A stretch of DNA of 64,000 nucleotides from Aureococcus anophagefferens (taxonomy: Eukaryota > Sar > Pelagophyceae > Pelagomonadales > Pelagomonadaceae): contig NW_008705570.1 in the NCBI RefSeq assembly GCF_000186865.1, positions 1,548,280-1,612,279 of the forward strand, given 5' to 3'. The notes below the pieces were generated by a model that saw only the letters and a program-made list of their open reading frames with translations, was not told where the DNA came from and did not search any database. The position numbers and the translations under genes are program-made. This document shows, piece after piece, positions 16,331-25,533 of the stretch (position 1 is its first letter; each line of letters opens with the position of its first letter).

Positions 16331-19078
16331 ATGGTCAAGATGGACGAGAGCTACGCGTCCATCAACTCGAGCGAGATGGAGCTCGACAAGTCGGGCCACG
16401 CGCTCCGGCAGGAGAAGCCCGCGGAGGCGGAGGTGAGCTGGCTGAAGGCCCAGCTGCTGGCCGTTCTCTACGGCGTCGTCGCGACGGCCATGGCGGCGCC
16501 GGTCATGATGTCCTTCGCGTCCATCATCTTCAGCGACGTCTTCTTCGCGCCGTTCCTGCCCCACCTCGTCAAGCTCGTCGTCTGCTCCGCGGCGGTGCAC
16601 CAGATCTGCTACGTGTGCTCGAGCACGATGGCGTTCGCCGTCGGGCAGGTCCAGGACGCGGGGCTCATCTTCCTCAGCGCCATGGCGCGCCTCGTCGTGC
16701 ACGACGCGGAGGTCTGGCGGCGCGCGGCGCGCGGCGCCGCGGACGCGGTCGAGGGCGTCGCGGCGCGCGCGGGCGGCGACCGCGCGCTGGAGCGCGCCGC
16801 GGGCGGCGTCCACGGCGGCGGGCTCGTCGCCGACCTCGCGGCGAAGACGTCCGTCGAGGCGACGCTGATGCTGAGCGACGAGGTCGTCGTGGCGACGGCG
16901 CTCTGGCTCTTGGGCATCGCGACGGCGGCGCTGGGCTTCATGCTCATCGTCATCGGGAAATTAAGGCTCGCGTCTCTCGCCCAGTACCTGCCCGTGCCCG
17001 TCGTCGGCGGCTACCTCGCCTACATTGGGTTTTATTGCGGCCAGGCGGGCCTGGCGATGATGGCCAACGAGCAATTGATCGGCCTCGGCGACTGGCCGAA
17101 ATTGTTCAACGAAGCCGCGGCCGCGCGGATCCTCGTGGGCGTCTTCGTCTGCCTCGCCATCAAGCTCGCGGGCGCGCTGGCGAAGAAGCACCACTGGAGC
17201 CGGGCGACGGCGGCGGGCATCATCCCGGGCACGCTCTGCCTCACGATGGCCGTCTTCTACGCGGGCGGGCTCGCCTTCGGCTACTCGCTCGAAGACGCGC
17301 GCGAGGGCGGCTGGGTCGGCAAGAAGCCCGCCGTCGCCGCGGCGGATATGAGCGGGACGACGGGCGGCTGGCGCGATATCGCCGTGCTCAAGCCCTGGAC
17401 GCTCTACTTCCCGAACGCGACGCCGTCGGACATGAGCTCCGTGTTCCTCGGTCTGGGGCGGCTCCTGCCGCAGGTGCTGCCCAACTGGCTCGCCATGGTC
17501 TGCGTCGTCGCGTTCTCGTCGTCGCTCGACGTGGCGGCCATCGAGATGGAGCTCGGGCGGCCCCTGGACTACGACTCGGAGCTGCAGACCGTCGGCCTGG
17601 GGAACCTGGTCTCGGGCGGCTTGGGCGGCTTCTCGGGGTCCTACATCTTCTCGCAGACGATCCTCAACATGCGCGGCGGCGTCGCGAACCGGTTGAGCGG
17701 GCTCGTGGTTTTTGGTCTCGAAATTATCCTCGTCTTCGGCTGCCCGACGCCGCCGACGGCGTTCTGCCCCACGGGCGCGTTCGGTGGTTTGCTGCTGCTG
17801 ATCTGCCTCGAGCTGACGACGGAGTGGCTCTGGCACGCGCGGCATCGCTTCTCCTTCCCCGAGTACGCCGTCTGCGTCTTCACGTTCTGCGCCATCCAGG
17901 GCCTCGGGCTCGAGTCGGGCTTCGCCGCGGGGCTGGTGGCCGCGGGCCTGGCGTTCGCGTGCTCCTACGCGACGCCCGACGGCGGCGGCGTGTCCATCGC
18001 GCGGTCGTCGGGCAAGGGCCGGTCCGTGGCCATGCGCGACTTCGAGCAGCGGCTCTGCCTGAGCCGCCACAGCGAGAAGATCAAGACGCTGGATCTCAAG
18101 GGCTTCGTGTTCTTTGGGACAGCGGCGACGTTGCTCGCGCGGCTCAAGGCCGAGGTCGGCGTCTTCGACGACGACCCCCGGTCGAAGCGGAAGCACCGCG
18201 GCGCGAGCCCGGGCACCGCGATCTCCGTCGAGGAGGCGCGCTACCTCGAGGACGGCGCGCGGCCGCTGGAATTTTGGGTCGTCCTCGACTGCGTCGACTT
18301 CGCCGGCGTCGACGCGACGGCCGTCCGCGCGTGCTTCGTGCCGTTCCTCGCCGCGCTGAAGCGGACGCGGGGCAAGCTCCTCTTCAGCGGGCTCAAGGCG
18401 GACGTGTTGGCGACGCTGGAGGGCCACGGCGTCGCCTTCGACGGCGGCGACGGCGCGTCGTCGTTCGACGACCGCGACGCGGCGCTCGAATCCGCGGAGG
18501 ACGCGCTGTTGCGGCGCTACCACGAGAAGCCGGGCCTCCAGCCGCGCCTCGATTCTTTTAACGAGCTCGCCGGCGACGACGACCGGGGCCTGCGGGACAT
18601 TCTGGGCGACTACCTCGCGTCGCGGCCGTACCTCCGGGCCGGCGACCGGAGGCGGGCGGAGACAGCGACGGATTCCGAGGCCTTCGCCGCGGAGGCCCAC
18701 CGCCTGTCGTCCTACTTCTCGCGGACGACCGTGGACCAGGGCGCGACGCTCTTCGACGCCGGCGACGACGCGGCGAACATCTACTTCGTGCAGAACGGCA
18801 CCGTCGACCTCTCCGTGAAAAAGTCGAGGGCGCGGCCCGCGCGGCGCATCATGCGCGTGAAGCGCGGCGCCGTGCTCGGCGAGCTCATGTTCCTGCTCAA
18901 GCAGGAGCAGACCCTGACGGCGACGGCGGCGACGCACACGGACCTGTGGACGCTGAGCCGGGCCGCGCACGCACGCATGCGCGACGACGACCCGAAGCTC
19001 TTCACGCTGCTCCAGACGGCGCTCCTCAAGTCCATGGCGCTCCAGGTCGAGGAGTCCCTCGCGACGGGCGAGATCTAA
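16331..19078 (+). CDS. SulP (SLC26-like) anion transporter with STAS and cNMP-binding-type domains, 915 aa
   Basis: Residues about 35-560 are a SulP membrane domain with many hydrophobic spans (QYLPVPVVGGYLAYIGFYCG, SDMSSVFLGLGRLLPQVLPNW, GLGNLVSGGLGGFSGSYIFSQ). A STAS domain follows at about 575-720 (KIKTLDLKGFVFFGTAATL, WVVLDCVDFAGVDATA). At about 795-905 lies a cyclic-nucleotide-binding fold (DQGATLFDAGDDAANIYFVQNGTVDL, RVKRGAVLGELMFLL). This order resembles fungal and algal vacuolar SulP proteins. It probably transports sulfate or another oxyanion; the substrate is not visible. The stop codon overlaps that of the convergent TPR gene. Confidence 0.9.
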   Translation: MVKMDESYASINSSEMELDKSGHALRQEKPAEAEVSWLKAQLLAVLYGVVATAMAAPVMMSFASIIFSDVFFAPFLPHLVKLVVCSAAVHQICYVCSSTMAFAVGQVQDAGLIFLSAMARLVVHDAEVWRRAARGAADAVEGVAARAGGDRALERAAGGVHGGGLVADLAAKTSVEATLMLSDEVVVATALWLLGIATAALGFMLIVIGKLRLASLAQYLPVPVVGGYLAYIGFYCGQAGLAMMANEQLIGLGDWPKLFNEAAAARILVGVFVCLAIKLAGALAKKHHWSRATAAGIIPGTLCLTMAVFYAGGLAFGYSLEDAREGGWVGKKPAVAAADMSGTTGGWRDIAVLKPWTLYFPNATPSDMSSVFLGLGRLLPQVLPNWLAMVCVVAFSSSLDVAAIEMELGRPLDYDSELQTVGLGNLVSGGLGGFSGSYIFSQTILNMRGGVANRLSGLVVFGLEIILVFGCPTPPTAFCPTGAFGGLLLLICLELTTEWLWHARHRFSFPEYAVCVFTFCAIQGLGLESGFAAGLVAAGLAFACSYATPDGGGVSIARSSGKGRSVAMRDFEQRLCLSRHSEKIKTLDLKGFVFFGTAATLLARLKAEVGVFDDDPRSKRKHRGASPGTAISVEEARYLEDGARPLEFWVVLDCVDFAGVDATAVRACFVPFLAALKRTRGKLLFSGLKADVLATLEGHGVAFDGGDGASSFDDRDAALESAEDALLRRYHEKPGLQPRLDSFNELAGDDDRGLRDILGDYLASRPYLRAGDRRRAETATDSEAFAAEAHRLSSYFSRTTVDQGATLFDAGDDAANIYFVQNGTVDLSVKKSRARPARRIMRVKRGAVLGELMFLLKQEQTLTATAATHTDLWTLSRAAHARMRDDDPKLFTLLQTALLKSMALQVEESLATGEI

Positions 19079-20340
19079 TACGCGTTAGGCGCGCACTTCG
19101 TCGGGTCCTCGTACTTGTCCCAGTCGTGGGACGAGATCGCCGTGTTCGGGTCGTAGGGCGTCCCGGACATGGACGAGATGAGGCGGTCCGTCTTCTCCTT
19201 GGACTCGTAGGGGAGCATGACGGGCGGGCCCTTGCCCATCTTCTCGCGCACCTTGACCATCTTCGCCCACTGCGACTTCTCGTCCGGGTCCTCCATGGCG
19301 TCGCGCATCTCCTCGTGGATCTCCAAATCTTTCGCCATGGGGTCCTTCTCGTACTTGAGCCACTCGGGCGGTCCGTGCTTCTTCTCGAACTTGAGGATCT
19401 CGTTGGACGGCACGTCGACGTGGCAGGCGTCGCAGCTGTCGCGCTCGGCCGCCGTGATGCGGAAGCCCTTGTGGCGCCGCGCGGCGACGTAGAACAGCTT
19501 CCAGAGCCTCTTCCGCGGCTCCGCGAGCGACGCGTGGAGGGGCTTGTCCTTCGTCGACGCCTTCCGGGCGCCGGCGTCGGCGAGCTGCTCGAGCTCGAGG
19601 CCGTAGTCCTCGAAGGCGTCGCCCGTGAACTTGAGGCACCGCTCGAGCACGTCCGTGAGGTGCGTGAGGTACTTTCGTTTCGTGAATTCGAAGTCGCGCC
19701 GGTCGCGCTCCTGCTTCGCGCGCGACGCGGCGCTTCGCGCCTTGCCGTAGCCCTCCTTCTTGAAGAGGCCGCCGAAGTTGTCCGTGAGGTCGTCGCGCGT
19801 CCGCGCTTTGATCGCTTTCAGCTTCGCGGCGATCTGCTTGTCGTCGGGGTCCGCGGCGCGCGCCTTGGTTAATGCGGCCTCGGCCTCCTTGAGCCTGTCC
19901 AGCGACTCGTAGGCAAGGCCCAGGCGGAAGAGCGCCTTCTTGTGGTCGGGCTTGATGGTGAGCGCGTCCTCGCAGTGCGTCGCGGCGCTCTCGAAGTCCT
20001 TCAGTTTGAGGAGACACGCGGCCGCGTTGACGTGGCAGTCGCCGCGCAGCGCCGCGAGCTCCTCGACCATGATCGCAAGCTCCTCGGCGTTCGGCGGGTC
20101 CCGCGTCGCCAGGCAGCGCGCGACGTCCGCTTCGAGGTCGCCCTTGGACGCGAGGCCCTTGAGGGCCGCCTTGTACTGCCGCTGGGCCGACGAGTAGTCC
20201 TGGCGCTTGAAGCGGGCGTTGCCGTCGACCTTGTGCTCCGCGGCGGCGCTCAGCATCTCCGTCAGCTCCAGCTGGTAGGCGAAGGGCGTCTCCTCGGGGT
20301 CGTAGGCGTCCGCCGGTTCCGCGGCCGCCATCTCGGCCAT
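19075..20340 (-). CDS. TPR-domain protein, 421 aa
   Basis: The N-terminal half has TPR helices arranged as in FKBP/CNS1-type co-chaperones: EHKVDGNARFKRQDYSSAQRQYKAAL (about 36), CHVNAAACLLKLKDFESAATHCEDAL (about 105) and KALFRLGLAYESLDRLKEAEAAL (about 139). No peptidyl-prolyl isomerase domain is present. The C-terminal half is basic and acidic with a CDACHVDVP motif (one CxxC pair) and HGPPEWLKYEKDPMAKD, unrecognised. It may be a co-chaperone or scaffold. Its TAG stop shares bases with the TAA of the convergent SulP gene (4-bp overlap). Confidence 0.75.
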   Translation of the reverse strand: MAEMAAAEPADAYDPEETPFAYQLELTEMLSAAAEHKVDGNARFKRQDYSSAQRQYKAALKGLASKGDLEADVARCLATRDPPNAEELAIMVEELAALRGDCHVNAAACLLKLKDFESAATHCEDALTIKPDHKKALFRLGLAYESLDRLKEAEAALTKARAADPDDKQIAAKLKAIKARTRDDLTDNFGGLFKKEGYGKARSAASRAKQERDRRDFEFTKRKYLTHLTDVLERCLKFTGDAFEDYGLELEQLADAGARKASTKDKPLHASLAEPRKRLWKLFYVAARRHKGFRITAAERDSCDACHVDVPSNEILKFEKKHGPPEWLKYEKDPMAKDLEIHEEMRDAMEDPDEKSQWAKMVKVREKMGKGPPVMLPYESKEKTDRLISSMSGTPYDPNTAISSHDWDKYEDPTKCAPNAY

Positions 20341-20548
20341 AAGACGACTTTCGGCCCTTGTGCAAACGGCGTCGGACGTGGCGCCGCCGCCGACGGCGGG
20401 CAGCGGTGGCGGCGCGCGCTCGACGACGACGATGGTAGGCCTCGTCGAAGGGCTGCACTACGGCGGCACCATTAGTGGTTGAATGTGCAACTTGATGCGC
20501 TAATTGGAAGCATGGACGATTAGCAGCAAGGGTGCGACCACTGAGAGC

Positions 20549-23500
20549 ATGGAAGAGCTGCCCTTGGTCGACGCGCCGCTCGCGCCGCCGCCGACCGATG
20601 TAGACGACGCGCCGCTCGTCTCCTGCATCTGTCCGACGACGCCGTCGCGGGCCTGGGCCTTCGAAACGGCCTACGCCAGCTTCTGCCGCCAGACCTACGC
20701 GCGCAGGGAGCTCCTCGTCTTCGAGACGGGCGGAACCCCGTCGCCCTTCTGGCGCGACGTCGCAGCGCGCGACGCCCGCGTCCGCTACGCGCACGCACGC
20801 GACGACGCGCCCCTCGGCGCGAAGCGCAACCGGCTCGTCCGCGACGCGCGCGGCGAAGTAGTAGCCCACTTCGACGACGACGACTACTACGGACCGCGCT
20901 ACCTGTCCGCCATGGTCGGCGCGCTGCGGGCCGGCGCCGCGTCCCTCGTCAAGCTGTCGACCTTCGCCTGCGTGGACGCGCGGACCAACGCGTTGTCCCT
21001 CTACGAGCCGTTAAGAGACGCCGGCGGAGGCTCGCTCGGGACCGCGCCCGCGGCCGTCTCCGACGCCGCGCGACGGTCCTACTTCTGGGGCTACGGCTGG
21101 TCCTACGTCTACCTGCGATCGCTCGCCCTGGCCAGCCCCTTCGACGACGCGCGGCACTGCGGCGAGGACTACGCGTTCGTCGCCGCGGCCGCTTCGAAGG
21201 GCCGCGTCGTCCGCGCGCTCCGCGACGCCGGGGACGACCCCGTGGCGTGCCGCGCCGTCCACGCGGCGAGCTCGTCGGTGACGGAGCTCGGGCGGCCCCT
21301 GCCCCGCGCGCCGGCCTGGCTCCGCGGGGTGTTGCGAGAGGTCGACGCCGACGACTCGACCGACGACGACGAGACTCCCGCGGACGCGCTCGCGCGCGCT
21401 GAGGCGGCCGTCGCCGCCGCCGACGCCGCGGGCGCCGCTTTGGACGCCGGGGACGCCGCGGCCTGGGTCGCCCGCGTGCTCGACGACGCCGAGGACGACG
21501 CCGCGGCCGCGGCGCCGTCGCTCGCGGCGCCGGCGTTCGCGCGCGCGGCCGAAGCGACGGCGGCGGCCGCCGACGCGGCCCTGCGGCGCTACGCGCGCTG
21601 CGCGTCCGCGCCGCCGGACGCGCGGGATCTCGTGGTCGTCGGCGCGCGCCTCGCCAAGGCCGAGGGCCGCTACGCGGACGCGTTCCGATTGTTCGGCTCG
21701 GGGCGGGACGAGCGCGCGAAATTTCCAAGGCTCCTCTCTCGGCCGTTTCCCACTCGTTTCGGCTGATTTATGGACGAGCGATCATCCCTCGGAGCGTGCT
21801 CGTCGCGTGGCTGCTTTTTCGGGAACGCGCGCGCGCGGACCACTCACGTTGAAGCGAAGTTGAATCTCTCTTTTCCCGCGCAGGTTCGGCTGGCTGCGCG
21901 CGGCCGCGCCGAAGCACGCGGCCCTCGCGCGCGAGGCCGCGTCCTGCCTCTACTTCGCCGGGCGCTACGGCGCCGCCGTCGACGCCGCCGTCGCCGCGGG
22001 CGACCTGCGGCGGGCGCACTCCTACAGCCTCTTCGGCGATCCGACGTCGACGCGCGGCTTCGACCTCCGGAAGCGGTCCGCTGTGTGGAATTCAAATATT
22101 CAACCCGACTTCAATGTGCGCATATGCGACAGTTTCGACGCAAGCTCTTCGGCCGTGCTTCGAGAACTCGACGAGAGCAATCGATTCGTCCAAAAATCAG
22201 CCGAATCGACTTCGATGTGACCGAGCTAGAGAATTCTCAAGTTTGGTCAGGACCACCCAAACCAGTGGTTGAATTCGGCACAGGCGGTCCGCGGAACGGG
22301 CCGCGGCGCGCCTCGGGCTCGACCTCGCCGAGGACTGGGTGCGTCGTCGTTAAATTTGAGCGTTCGACCGTCGGTCGTAGGCGGCCCCCGTCTTCGAGGA
22401 CGACACCGTCGTCCTCGCGCGCGTGCCCGGCCCCGCGTCCGCGCTCGGCCCGAACCCCGCGGTCTACGACGACGCCACGCTCTACGCGGGCCGGCGGGGC
22501 GAGGGCTTCCCGCACGTCCCGGGCTGCGACGGCGACGTCGACGCGGCGCCGTTCCTCGACGCGGCGGGGGTCGACGCGCCGTCGGCCGCGATCTTCGTCT
22601 TCGCGACGAAGCCCGGGAACCACTACCATTTCTTACTCGAGTACCCCTTCGGCGTTTATGAAGCGTTCCCCGCCCGATCCCCAGTTTGCACCGCACAGGT
22701 ACGTCGCCAAGGTCGCGGCGCTCGTCCGCGGCGGCGCGGTGCCCGCGGGCGCGACGTTCTTTGTGCCGGCCGGTGTGGAAATCAAATCTTCAACCCGACT
22801 TCAATGTTCACGTATTCGAATGTGTTGACCCAAGAACTTTCGCTGTGCTTCGAGACCTCGACGAGAGCAATCGATACGTCCAAACATCAGCCGAATCGAC
22901 TTCGATTTGATCGAGCTAGAGAATTTCAAAGTTTGGTCGGGACGTCCGAAACCAGCGGTTGATTTGCACACAGGTGCCGGCGTCGCGCGCCGCGGACGCG
23001 TACGCCGCGTGCTTCGCGGCTCTGGGCGTCGAACGCTGGCGGACCTACGACTGCGCGACGCGGCTCCGCCTGCCCGGCGGCTGCTACGTCCTCGACGCGG
23101 CGGCGACGGCGCGCGTCGACGCGCGGCGGCGGTCGCTGTGGGACTTCGACACGCCGCCCGCGGCGGCGTTCGTCGGGCTGCGGGCCGCGCTCGCGGGCCT
23201 CGGCGCCGGCGCGGCCGGCGGCGACGTCGGGCTCTACTGCCGGCGCGACGGCCACCGGGCCGTGCGAGGCGAGGCGGCGCTCCTCGACGCGCTGCGGGCG
23301 TCGACGCCGGGGCTCGCCTGGGTCGTCCACGACGGGACGGGCGCGCTCGCGGACCAGGCGGCCCTCTTCCGCCGGGCCGTGATCGTCGTGGCGCCCCACG
23401 GCGCCGCCCTCGCGAACCTCGTCTTCGCGAGGGCGGGCGCGCGGGTGGTGGAGCTGCCCGTGAAGCACCACGCGAACAAGGTCTACAAACACGCGGCGGC

Positions 23501-23627
23501 CGCGCTCGGCCTGCCCTACCGCGCGGCGAAAACGTGCACGAGCCTCTACACGGGCACCTACGACGTCGGCGAGCGGGAGCTCGCGGAGATCGTGGGGCTC
23601 GTGGGGGAGCTGTTTGACGAGTCGTAA
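20549..23627 (+). CDS. GT2-GT61 bifunctional glycosyltransferase, six exons
   Basis: Proposed exons: 20549-21690, 21884-22073, 22284-22338, 22381-22640, 22699-22762, 22974-23627. The N-terminal part is a family 2 transferase: PLVSCICPTTPSRAWAFETAYASF, APLGAKRNRLV and the metal-binding HFDDDDYYGP. An Ala/Asp-rich helical spacer follows. The C-terminal part is GT61 (DUF563/EOGT-like): HYHFLLE joined to YVAKVAALVRGG, then APHGAALANLVFARAGARVVELP. All five junctions keep the frame. Three introns are introners; the other two are 42 and 58 bp. No signal peptide is visible at the chosen ATG, so a missing 5' exon or another route to the Golgi is possible. The fused enzyme should build a glycan in two steps. 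Confidence 0.78.
21699..21883 (+). mobile_element. Introner family B, copy 1, in the GT2-GT61 gene
   Basis: A 185-bp element between perfect 8-bp duplications GTTCGGCT (21691-21698 and 21884-21891). The intron 21691-21883 is GT...AG, with GT from the duplication and AG from the element end CCCGCGCAG. Its right part GAAGCGAAGTTGAATCTCTC matches family B copy 2, and GGCTGATTTATGGACGAGCG matches the core of family A. Joining gives FRLFGWLRAAAPKHAAL in frame. Confidence 0.85.
22082..22283 (+). mobile_element. Introner family A, copy 3, in the GT2-GT61 gene
   Basis: A 202-bp element flanked by perfect 8-bp duplications GCGGTCCG (22074-22081 and 22284-22291). The terminal inverted repeats are the longest in the window: CTGTGTGGAATTCAA at the left against TTGAATTCGGCACAG at the right (13 of 15 pairs). 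Removing element plus one duplication gives GC...AG and restores LRKRSAERAAARLG. A GT donor inside the left repeat (22086) also keeps the frame with four extra codons. It is the best reference copy for the family. Confidence 0.9.
22771..22973 (+). mobile_element. Introner family A, copy 4, in the GT2-GT61 gene
   Basis: A 203-bp element between perfect 8-bp duplications GTGCCGGC (22763-22770 and 22974-22981). It starts CGGTGTGGAAATCAAATC and ends GATTTGCACACAG. Here the duplication itself begins GT, so GT...AG splicing at 22763-22973 exactly restores FFVPASRAADA with no extra residues. This copy shows most clearly how the duplication can give the donor and the element end the acceptor. It is closely similar to copy 3, 500 bp away in the same gene. 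Confidence 0.9.
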
Positions 23628-23649
23628 TTTTAGGTCTAATTTTGTGGCC

Positions 23650-23743
23650 GTGGTTGCTGGTGGACGTAAAGGAGCCGCGCAGTGGTTGCTGGTGGATGTG
23701 AAGGCGCCGCGCAGTGGGCTGGTGGACGTGATGGCGCCGCACA
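23650..23743 (+). repeat. Three tandem units of 30-32 bp between glycosyltransferase genes
   Basis: Units at 23650-23681, 23682-23713 and 23714-23743 share GTGGTTGCTGGTGGA at the start and GCGCCGCRCA at the end; the third lacks two bases. They lie just after the GT2-GT61 stop. No protein seems to be encoded. Confidence 0.75.
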
Positions 23744-23952
23744 GTCGGCGAACGCGAAAATTTCGGGTCCAGTCATTCGCCTGTCGCGATTATCGCGCGC
23801 CTCGTCCACCGCGCCAGCGCCCGTCACACTCTCGTCGAGACACCAGAGTATCGTCGGTACCCACTCTCGTCTCGACACGAGAGCGGAGAACGCAAAAGCG
23901 TCGCAGAAGAGGAGCCGCCGCTCGAGCCGAAACGTTTTCGCGACGAAGACGC

Positions 23953-25184
23953 ATGCGATTGGCGCCGTTCGCCGCGCTCCTGGCCGCGGCCGCGGCCACA
24001 CTATCGCCGCCGCCGCCTATTCACGTCGCCTTCGCCTCGGACCTGGAGGTGTTGCCCGGCCTCGTCGTCGCGCTCGCCTCGCTCGCGAACGCGACGGCCT
24101 CGATCGGCCGCGTCCGCGTCCACGTCGTCTCGGTGCCGGCGGACGCGGCACTCGTGCGGGACGTCGTCGCCTGCGCGCTCCCGACGCTCGCCGTCGAGGT
24201 CCACGCGTTCGAGGCGCCCCTGGCGCTGCCGCGGCGGACGCGGCCCGGCGACGAGCGGCTCTTGGCGCCGCTCGACTCAGGGCAGGAAAAGAGAGCGAAA
24301 TTCTCAACTTCAAAGGCTCCGATGTGTTTTCTGTAACGCGCGCGCGCGGAACGCTCGCGTTGAAGCGACGTTGAATCACTCTTATGCTGCCCAGGCTCAA
24401 CTACGCGCGCTTCTTCCTCGGCGACGTCCTCAAAAACGTGCGGGGCAAGGTCCTGTACCTCGACACGGACACGATCGTCCACGGCGACGTCGCGGAGCTC
24501 GTCGACGCCGCGCTCGCCGGCGGCGCGCCGGCCGTCGCGGCCGTTCCGCGCGGCGATGGCCGGAAGCTCCGCCTCGCGCCGTCCGTGACGACGGACCCCG
24601 CCGCGCGCGCGGCGCTGAGCGCGCGGGGCGTCGGCGTCAACACGACGCAGCGCCGCCGCCCCCAGACCTTCATCGACGACTTCAACGCGGGCGTCGTCGT
24701 CGTCGATTTGGCCGAGTGGGACGCGCGGAACCTCACGGCGACGACGCTCGAGTGGATGGCGCTGAACCTGGCGCACGGGCTCTACACGAAGGGGTCGAAC
24801 CCGCCGCTGGTCCTCGCGGTCGCGGGCGACTTCGAGCGCCTCGACGCGCGCTGGAACTGCCCCGCGGCGCCGCGCGCGCTGCCGCTGCGCGACGCCTGCG
24901 TCGAGCGGCCGGGCATCGTCCACCTCACGGGCCGCGACAAGCCCTGGCTCGGCGACGGCACGCTCGACGCCCGCTGGGCGGCGCAGGTCCCGGAGCGGCT
25001 CGAGGCCTGCCTCCTGGACGCGGGCCTCGACTCCGCGGCCGAGGCCGCGCGCCGCCGCGCGATGCGCGTCCGGGCCGCGCACCGGCAGCGCGCGCGGTTC
25101 CCCGTCTCGGACCGGAACCTCTACTGGGCGCCCTGGACCGCGGCGGGCCGCGCGTCCCGGCGCCCGCGGCGGCGCGGCGCCTAG
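23953..25184 (+). CDS. GT8-family glycosyltransferase, two exons, 368 aa
   Basis: Exons 23953-24269 and 24395-25184. The N-terminus is a signal peptide or anchor (MRLAPFAALLAAAAATLS). Then come HVAFASDLEVLPGLVVALASL, the joined LLAPLNYARFFLGDVL, and LYLDTDTIVHGD with the DxD motif at about residue 128 that binds Mn2+ and nucleotide sugar. IVHLTGRDKPW near the C-terminus matches the HxxGxxKPW motif of GT8. It is a Golgi-type retaining transferase, sugar unknown. Part of the coding sequence recurs inverted about 530 bp away (25289-25378). The neighbouring genes are also glycosyltransferases. Confidence 0.88.
24278..24394 (+). mobile_element. Introner family B, copy 2, in the GT8 gene
   Basis: A short 117-bp element between near-perfect 8-bp duplications GCTCGACT (24270-24277) and GCTCAACT (24395-24402). 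Its ends are CAGGGCAG and CTGCCCAG (7 of 8 inverted matches). The 125-bp intron 24270-24394 must use a GC donor; splicing gives APLNYARFF, the expected GT8 motif. It shares CGCGCGCGGA and TTGAAGCGACGTTGAAT with family B copy 1, but lacks the central part of that copy. Confidence 0.83.
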
Positions 25185-25259
25185 CGGCGACGTTCCGAGC
25201 GCGCCCGGGCGCCTCGACGGCGACGCGCGCGCGCCCGGTAGGATCGATCGCGGCATGCT

Positions 25260-25406
25260 TTAGGCTCTCAGAGAAAGCTCGCGTCCGCCGTCGAGGCGCT
25301 CGAAGTCGCCCGCGACCGCGAGGACCAGCGGCGGGTTCGACCCCTTCGTGTAGAGCCCGTGCGCCAGGTTCAGCGCCACGTCCTGCGAGACCATCGAGCA
25401 TCTCAT
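25260..25406 (-). pseudogene. Inverted partial copy of the GT8 gene, 48-codon remnant
   Basis: Bases 25289-25378 are the exact reverse complement of 24757-24846 inside GT8 exon 2 (90 bp). An ATG at 25406 on the minus strand opens a frame that runs into the same reading frame as the parent (ALNLAHGLYTKGSN...) and ends after GGRELSLRA. The piece lacks the DxD region, so it cannot be an active transferase. It looks like a recent inverted duplication. A transcript could pair with the parent mRNA. Confidence 0.7.
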
Positions 25407-25533
25407 GGGCGTCGCCGCGGAAAGGCCTAAGGCCGTCACGACGTAGCAAATCGTTGTTAATCTACGCGCCGCGGTTACTACTCGAGCAATTTTCGCCGCG
25501 CGCGCGTCTTGGGCAATGTCCCCTCATGGCCCC

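Noticed and set aside
12590..16813. A 1407-codon open frame on the minus strand spanning the FSH1 gene, the channel and part of SulP
   Set aside because: Only the last 368 codons (FSH1) show family motifs. The rest is an Arg/Ala-rich shadow caused by high GC, antisense to or out of frame with real genes.
23650..23743. CRISPR-like array
   Set aside because: Only three directly joined units with no spacers, in a eukaryotic genome.
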